From assembly GCF_003254395.2 (NCBI RefSeq), contig NC_037649.1, positions 1,463,001-1,527,000 of the forward strand: 64,000 nucleotides of DNA, read 5' to 3'. A program made the translations under genes and the position numbers. Source of the stretch: Apis mellifera. Lineage: Eukaryota > Arthropoda > Insecta > Hymenoptera > Apidae. Positions 62,501 to 64,000 of the stretch are shown piece by piece. The first letter of the stretch is position 1, and each line of letters begins with the position of its first letter. The notes under the pieces were generated by a model, which was not told the origin of the DNA, did no database searches, and saw only the letters and a list, made by a program, of their open reading frames with translations.

Positions 62501-63398
62501 TTTTCTGTAGATTTTTCTCTAGATTGAAACACAAGTTATAGATTGATATCAACATTGATTTTTCAAAAAGTATCATTGTATATATATAATATCTGTAAAT
62601 GTAAGATTGATATTAAGGTTAAAAACAGATTTAAATATTAATATTAAAACTATCAAAGTGACTGGTTTCAAATTTTTCATTTTTCTAATTATTTAAAAAT
62701 ATATGAATATTTTTTTTTATTTTTATATTTTTTTTCAAAATCAACATTGATTTTTCAACCAAAAAATATCGTTGTATATATATTTAATTTTTATAATATT
62801 ATGTATATTAAATCTAATTTCTTTTTCTGTAGATTTTTCTCTAGATTTAAACACAAGTTATAGATTGATATCAACATTGATTTTTTAAAAAATATCATTG
62901 TATATATATATATATAATATCTGTAAATGTAAGATTGATATTAAGGTTAAAAATAGATTTAAATATTAATATTAAAATTATCAAAATGATTGGTTTCAAA
63001 TTTTTCATTTTTCCAATTATTTAAAAATATATGAATATTTTTTTTTATTTTTATATTTTTTTTTCAAAATCAATATTGATTTTTCAACCAAAAAATATCA
63101 TTGTATATATATTTAATTTTTATAATATTATGTATATTAAATCTAATTTCTTTTTCTGTAGATTTCTCTAGATTTAAACACAAGTTATAGATTGATAGTT
63201 CTAATATTAATTTGACGATAAAATGAATCGCCAATATCAATGAGAAAATATTCAAACTGCAATTATCTATTCTTATTTACATTAAATATTCATTTTCAAT
63301 TGTTCCAGGATCGAGCACAAGCGGAGGTTCCTCCACTCTTCGTGAAGCTTGCGATGGCGCCACCGAGCAGCAGCAAGCGGAACAACAAGCAACAACAG
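19119..63398 (+). CDS. unc80: Protein unc-80 homologue, NALCN sodium-leak channel complex subunit (46 coding exons, 3' end outside window)
   Basis: Very large scaffold protein that, with UNC79, stabilises and localises the sodium-leak channel NALCN (fly narrow abdomen) in neurons and supports resting excitability and circadian output. I joined 46 exons from the ATG at 19119 to a donor at 63399. All phases match, for 9,544 coding nt, about 3,181 codons, against roughly 3,260 residues for the whole human protein. Similarity to fly and human UNC80 (recalled, not searched) runs the full length. Examples are LPIPVQMFLWRQ near the N-terminus, FVYLFAPLCNHLK, DVAVLRCLFVPQWQEEGVHW, VVARASLILECAHFVH, YQVWPRLEENAHMTFKVPPP, EDTQF.QILRESLDFF, RLADIAHSLLKISPYD and FIEFVVTHRTALYIQMLPF. 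There is no enzymatic motif; helical, armadillo-like repeats are expected. Exon coordinates are given in the segment entries. The last C-terminal exons lie to the right of 64000. Confidence 0.97.
20872..20898 (+). CDS. unc80: unc80 microexon 3 (27 nt)
   Basis: Acceptor CACCTGCAG, exon encoding FCQHAPGHH, donor CAT|GTAAGT; phase 0 at both ends. It is preceded by a pyrimidine-rich tract and a branch-like CACTAAC. The residues match the insect UNC80 region as I recall it. Confidence 0.88.
22387..22407 (+). CDS. unc80: unc80 microexon 4 (21 nt)
   Basis: Acceptor CTCACAAG, exon encoding ETKEACT, donor ACG|GTCAGT; phase 0 at both ends. It sits between microexon 3 and exon 5 and supplies the residues expected before SLEKVLVQN. 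The donor is slightly unusual (GTCAGT). Confidence 0.85.
22500..22860. other. GC-richer block in unc80 intron 4 of unknown nature
   Basis: Within the AT-rich intron, about 22545-22740 has clearly higher GC, with phrases such as GAGCGAGACAGCGAAAGAG and a GGAGTTATAAGC element. No open frame with protein character and no splice pair in unc80 phase was found. It could be a fragment of a dispersed repeat or an intronic enhancer. Confidence 0.35.
23780..24340. repeat. Tandem repeat, about 136-140 bp unit, about 4 copies (unc80 intron 6)
   Basis: Copies begin at about 23790, 23930, 24065 and 24205. Each contains AAATATGCACGTTATTTTGA, then AACGAATATTTTTTGC, a short variable stretch and TTTTTGATAATTTTATTA followed by an ATTATATTATAAT run. 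The last copy runs directly into the mitochondrial-like segment. Confidence 0.8.
24320..24860 (+). pseudogene. Nuclear mitochondrial DNA insertion, ND4L-like
   Basis: In plus orientation the frame 24300-24497 reads like an insect mitochondrial ND4L: LILTEFLIITVLFYIID, then FLVFSICGLVLDLSLL, resembling the family C-terminal motif FSVCEGxLGLSxL. Downstream, TTTAACTGAATTGAATGA reads FNWIEW only with the mitochondrial code (TGA = Trp), so the insertion seems longer than ND4L. Frames are interrupted and it lies in intron 6 of unc80, so it is a non-functional NUMT. Identification is by motif recognition, without a search. Confidence 0.6.
24962..31718 (+). CDS. unc80: unc80 segment B: coding exons 7-15 (residues about 160-597)
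   Basis: Exons: 24962-25193, 26495-26580, 26663-26746, 26823-26873, 27893-28020, 28166-28414, 28980-29155, 29275-29438 and 31576-31718. Encodes LFVYLFAPLCNHLKDIDF, then the conserved NIWVSSPKDTVFPETIPEES and MIFRLPSLSESE. These are followed by TFLDVAVLRCLFVPQWQEEG and RRRSNSLPIPKIEVSIYQ. Next come KKRMKMADLKAFVETKLLSKSEK and NLIKGKSMPSL. Ser/Thr-rich linkers between conserved blocks suit the cytoplasmic scaffold role. The exon 12/13 junction (CATAG|GCATGT to GAATAG|A) is in phase only with a GC donor; a GT donor four bases on would shift the frame. Confidence 0.93.
25300..26480. repeat. Tandem repeat, about 170 bp unit, about 7 copies (unc80 intron 7)
   Basis: ATTATTATTCAAAGCAATCA recurs at about 25405, 25762, 25933, 26107, 26281 and 26418, with one longer spacing at the left end. 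The copies are joined by CAAAATGGAA..AAATTTATTATATT and ATAAATTTCATTTTCAT. Copies differ by small indels. The array fills nearly the whole intron. Confidence 0.82.
26985..27470. repeat. Direct repeat, about 200 bp, two long copies plus a partial (unc80 intron 10)
   Basis: AAATAGATATAAATAATAAA..TTGTATTAAAAT followed by CCGTATTATTTATTACTTA and ending AATATCTTGTATTTTGTAGG occurs at about 27090-27285 and 27285-27470, almost identical. A third, partial start is near 26995. Confidence 0.8.
27580..27890. repeat. AT-only low-complexity tract (TTATATTC)n
   Basis: Irregular repetition of TATTATATTC/TATTTATA immediately before the exon 11 acceptor; the tract itself provides the T-rich stretch preceding TTTCAG at 27892. 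The long open frame through it (27578-28024) is a by-product apart from its exonic end. Confidence 0.85.
29640..31040. repeat. Tandem satellite-like array, about 200 bp unit, 7 copies (unc80 intron 14)
   Basis: The phrase CGTCATAACTTCGAAGATAA or its variant CGTTATAACTCCGAAGATAA recurs at about 29667, 29876, 30076, 30277, 30475, 30675 and 30875. Each copy carries GACGAATCAAAGATCGTTAG, CATTTATCCCGATACGACC and a GAGATATCTTCTTATAAAG element. Two sub-families are visible: the first four copies (AACACAAAACC) and the later ones (GCGCTGAACTTTC). Higher GC than the flanking intron; looks like a family that may also exist elsewhere in the genome. Confidence 0.88.
33647..33676 (+). CDS. unc80: Candidate unc80 cassette microexon (30 nt, in frame)
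   Basis: A strong pyrimidine tract (CTCTCTCTTCTCTCTC..CCTTTTCACC) leads to ACTCAG, followed by 30 nt and then GG|GTAAGT. The flanking exons 15 and 16 join in phase 2, and this insert fits that phase exactly (1 + 27 + 2 nt). It would replace the junction Arg with the reading S-CLINELTAG-G. Splice signals are as good as those of the certain exons, and the 300 nt around it is GC-richer than the rest of the intron. No transcript evidence is available here; it would be alternatively used. Confidence 0.6.
35030..36400. repeat. Higher-order tandem array, about 244 bp unit made of two related halves (unc80 intron 15)
   Basis: AGATATATTAAATTATTAAA is followed by AAATAATTTAGACACATA in copies at about 35318, 35560, 35804 and 36047. 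Each unit also holds a related half with TTAAATTACTAAAAAATAA and ACATATTTTCCAATTC. The two half-units (about 120 bp) share ATATTTT(T/G)TAATATATTTGTAGAT, so the array seems to have grown first by duplication of a 120 bp unit and then of the pair. A minus-strand ORF (35268-35471) is a product of the repeat. Confidence 0.85.
38806..44455 (+). CDS. unc80: unc80 segment C: coding exons 16-20 (residues about 598-1025)
   Basis: Exons: 38806-38935, 39021-39212, 39293-39434, 41313-41684 and 44008-44455. Encodes YTAPNPIITVTEHTPTPSPD, then GSCCYITKEGDIDLQVVLKA, VCENILNLVELLIDMGV and NLLMNCVIRVLKHLGCPHNC. FCRSQAQTILVKLHRASSKQ, PEVLEFFHALVGFCVDPSS and the GC-rich exon 20 follow. Exon 20 starts with a Gly/Ser/Ala linker (SGGGGTGSSSATPG) and then VFNYVFKALVTRFVKSLKEL, LYCDVRQFMSYVKEVHGGAF and RRVALSGILDS. 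These blocks match the conserved central region of UNC80. Confidence 0.95.
39445..41190 (-). pseudogene. Nuclear mitochondrial ND5 fragment, tandemly amplified about 4 times
   Basis: On the minus strand two units translate to unmistakable ND5 pieces: MYLCGFPFLVGFYSKDSIIE at 40046-40231 and RFLVGFYSKENLIIEYF followed by YTFQIILII at 39574-39786. The unit (about 390-420 bp) repeats: AAATCCAACTAAAAA (or a close variant) lies near 39730, 40130, 40545, 40938 and 41053. A TATATCTTGAAACAAACAGAAATATA boundary repeats at about 39773, 40184 and, in variant form, 41115. Later copies are frameshifted. It occupies unc80 intron 18 and cannot be expressed as a mitochondrial protein, so it is a NUMT that was amplified after insertion. 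Confidence 0.85.
41685..44007 (+). other. unc80 intron 19 (2.3 kb), nothing certain inside
   Basis: No repeats or splice-bounded frames recognised. An open frame at 43194-43634 (146 codons, hydrophobic middle) has no family resemblance and is probably chance in AT-rich DNA. The region 41700-42500 is slightly GC-richer than typical introns here. Confidence 0.5.
44557..51035 (+). CDS. unc80: unc80 segment D: coding exons 21-31 (residues about 1026-1935)
   Basis: Exons: 44557-44680, 44768-44945, 45175-45316, 45618-45727, 45807-45997, 46987-47196, 47406-47541, 47709-47978, 48194-48448, 49620-50109 and 50411-51035. Encodes RKYFFKKRSTSSTC, then NWFRKEYGRTDSTDSHESSE, RMLRFSFLLETCQPGSVP-like text (read GMLRFSFLLETCQPGSVPD) and ARASLILECAHFVHMCNKGQ. 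Next come QRTAGKLFYQWAE, CPIALRLTACILLLEVTAFL and RKISFVLYEPDNESEG. The segment ends with NFYCSHQNFCHPYCHRRQMR, ENSAILKYLRTQVKDVFHAP, PVAWELLLEANQEVAASAA and RYQVWPRLEENAHMTFKVPP. Basic/Ser-rich linkers separate the conserved blocks. Exon 30 ends TACAA|GTAACA; failure to splice would hit a TAA in the next codon. Confidence 0.95.
46470..46700 (+). pseudogene. Nuclear mitochondrial cytochrome b fragment
   Basis: In unc80 intron 25 the plus strand reads VWRIGILILLISMAAAFIDY then VLPWGQIS, with TGA as Trp in VLPW and RVW. This is the conserved cytochrome b stretch known as SMATAFMGYVLPWGQMSFWG. Preceding codons (SSIADFSFVYVRMLIFLRNI) resemble the ASFFFICLYLHIGRG part in degraded form. The frame is then lost at a TAG. 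A short, old NUMT. Confidence 0.8.
51182..57717 (+). CDS. unc80: unc80 segment E: coding exons 32-40 (residues about 1936-2705)
   Basis: Exons: 51182-51362, 53169-53347, 53472-53720, 54323-54596, 55184-55491, 55848-56273, 56495-56713, 57054-57199 and 57390-57717. Encodes FLITTIPITVQAAYEPSP, then SLCSAIVQIIHLLDDAAVSD, WNCLVEDSALFLRYVLERLT, GIMFKDLKQILRKEQCDASI and QFPVQEDTQFCQILRESLDF. Next come RNSSSYVRDYYFFKGRSQFS, EIGKVLLTWAILKNVDMVVQ, ELLGLDVMHKFMWVKLIARM and NGAVILHSEDSCILRYVIAT. VKQFYLMNRKPFILQMFGSV, KPLKAIDFCYHDENEMVTVL and RRPRDTLLNMVGDFVARCST follow. This is the most conserved portion. Exon 35 uses an unusual donor C|GTTTGT, forced by phase and by the His it completes with exon 36 (KT-H-QIRN). 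Confidence 0.96.
51403..52299 (-). mobile_element. Decayed mariner-like (Tc1/mariner, DDE) transposon with terminal inverted repeats
   Basis: Ends are inverted repeats: left AAAGGGTCTTCCAAAATTAA CGCAAGATTT and right (reverse complement) TAGGGTGTCCCAAAATTAAC GCAAGATTT, flanked by TA. On the minus strand the body encodes transposase pieces: CRVWDSKNPRVISEKQMHPQ, GFWTRGIIGPYFFENEAGQA, NMWFQQNDAT, and CDLTPLDFFLWDYLKSKVYV followed by MCRKVMKNF. These are the mariner-type catalytic region, with the W/FFLWDYLKSKVY block near the third catalytic Asp. The frame is broken by shifts and stops and the N-terminal DNA-binding part is missing, so it is about 0.9 kb and inactive. It lies in unc80 intron 32. 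Confidence 0.85.
52476..52765. mobile_element. Possible small non-autonomous element (MITE-like)
   Basis: About 180 bp after the mariner remnant, AAGGTGTCCCAAAAATATTG at about 52478 and AAAAAGACACCCTGTATAA at about 52746 are imperfect inverted ends (core GGGTGTC) of the kind found in Tc1/mariner elements. The 270 bp between has no coding capacity. Only the end similarity supports this. Confidence 0.4.
58404..63398 (+). CDS. unc80: unc80 segment F: coding exons 41-46 (residues about 2706-3181, C-terminus outside)
   Basis: Exons: 58404-58724, 59454-59691, 60397-60609, 61256-61606, 61932-62147 and 63309-63398. Encodes RLADIAHSLLKISPYDASTM, then RGLRRYMNDILPSTEWSSDD, ILRRLDKTFSKIHKKASIRR, IPPQHFCSTVLRLIALYVIS and MLLNLLIPLFLRVGTGRK. 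Next come LRQSDINFALTVVLNTLWPP, DMRAGSLTFVARDSK, MTICFETELKTEWPKILRTM and NFIEFVVTHRTALYIQMLPF. The rest is a Ser/Thr/Gln-rich tail (SLIDLLTGDLG; EQQQAEQQATTG) of the low-complexity type seen at UNC80 C-termini. Exon 44 ends at the unusual donor G|GTTGGT. The last donor (G|GTATTT at 63399) shows that coding continues beyond the window. Confidence 0.94.
62265..63195. repeat. Tandem repeat, about 320 bp unit, 3 copies (unc80 intron 45)
   Basis: GATATTAAGGTTAAAAACAG followed by ATTTAAATATTAATATTAAA recurs at about 62287, 62610 and 62937. Each copy carries GGTTTCAAATTTTTCATTTT, CAACATTGATTTTTCAACC (or variant) and TTTCTTTTTCTGTAGATTT. Copies are more than 90% alike by eye. Each also contains TTTTTCTGTAG, a good acceptor-like sequence not used in phase. 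Confidence 0.85.
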
Positions 63399-64000
63399 GT
63401 ATTTCATTTCCTTCGAATTTGAGAAATTACTCCCAAATTTCAAATATATATATTAAACGGTGCGACTGCAAGCCTCTCATAAATGTTTCGCTGTTTTTCT
63501 AAGTAATTTAAGAGATGTCTACCACAGTTGGATCGAGCCATTGTCTATAGGGCACTGCGAGGAAATTTGCAAAGCTCTTGTGACGCCTTTTATTTTTTCG
63601 TAAATGATTATGAATATTTACCATGTCGTATTCATTTCATTCCCTGACAGCGAGGCTTGCCACGAAACGTCCAAAGTTTTTTTAATTTCTCTTCTTTTTG
63701 TCCATCTTTTTTTGCGTGACTGCAATATTTTCATTTCGAAATTTTTATTATTACATAGATACTTACAGGGAGTGTAAAAAGAAATATAATTCAACAGAAA
63801 TATTCTAGAATAGTTATTAACAAATAAATAATATGTTTATATTTTTAAAAGTCTATAAGAAAAAAGAATTGAGCTATTCATATCTGTTATTGACAAATAT
63901 ATATATAATATATGTATAATAAGTATTTGTACAAGTATTATTCACATACTATAAAAAGATAACATAAAATGCACAACACTATTTATAATTATGAATTGCA
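63399..64000 (+). other. unc80 intron 46 (incomplete)
   Basis: Begins at the donor G|GTATTT. GC-richer for about 250 nt (63450-63720), then AT-rich with a (TA)n stretch at 63898-63930. No further exon in the required phase was recognised before the window ends. Confidence 0.6.

Overview
The window is an AT-rich insect genome segment. It has many spliced genes with GT-AG introns, islands of GC-richer coding sequence in roughly 75-80% AT DNA, (TA)n/(CA)n microsatellites and several fragments of mitochondrial DNA. Together with the protein sequences this fits a hymenopteran, most likely a honey bee (Apis). No bacterial features, CRISPR arrays or tRNA/rRNA genes were seen.

Left end (1-6.6 kb): a minus-strand muscle gene for myosin alkali (essential) light chain, Mlc1. 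All coding exons can be joined in frame from an ATG-only first exon (6300-6302) to a stop at 1596. Its second intron holds a GC-richer block with muscle-type motifs. Centre-left (8.4-14.9 kb): two divergently transcribed genes I do not recognise, a minus-strand gene (8452-10632) and a plus-strand gene (12044-14918) with a strikingly GC-rich, charged, low-complexity product. They share a 1.4 kb spacer.

From about 17.2 kb to the right edge lies one very large plus-strand gene, unc80, the large scaffold subunit of the NALCN sodium-leak channel complex. I reconstructed 46 coding exons (19119-63398). Every splice phase matches, giving about 3,181 codons; the C-terminal end lies beyond the window. 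A GC-rich promoter/5' UTR block (17.24-19.10 kb) precedes it. Two consecutive microexons (27 and 21 nt), a further candidate 30-nt in-frame microexon deep in a 7.1 kb intron, and one GC-AG intron are the notable splicing features.

The unc80 introns are the unusual part. Many hold their own tandem array (units about 140-400 bp, each array unrelated to the others). Three hold nuclear copies of mitochondrial DNA: ND4L-like in intron 6, ND5 amplified about four times in tandem in intron 18, and cytochrome b in intron 25. One holds a decayed mariner-like transposon with clear terminal inverted repeats. No wholly new gene system is evident. The best candidates for undescribed biology are the microexons, the tandem-amplified ND5 insertion and the two orphan divergent genes.
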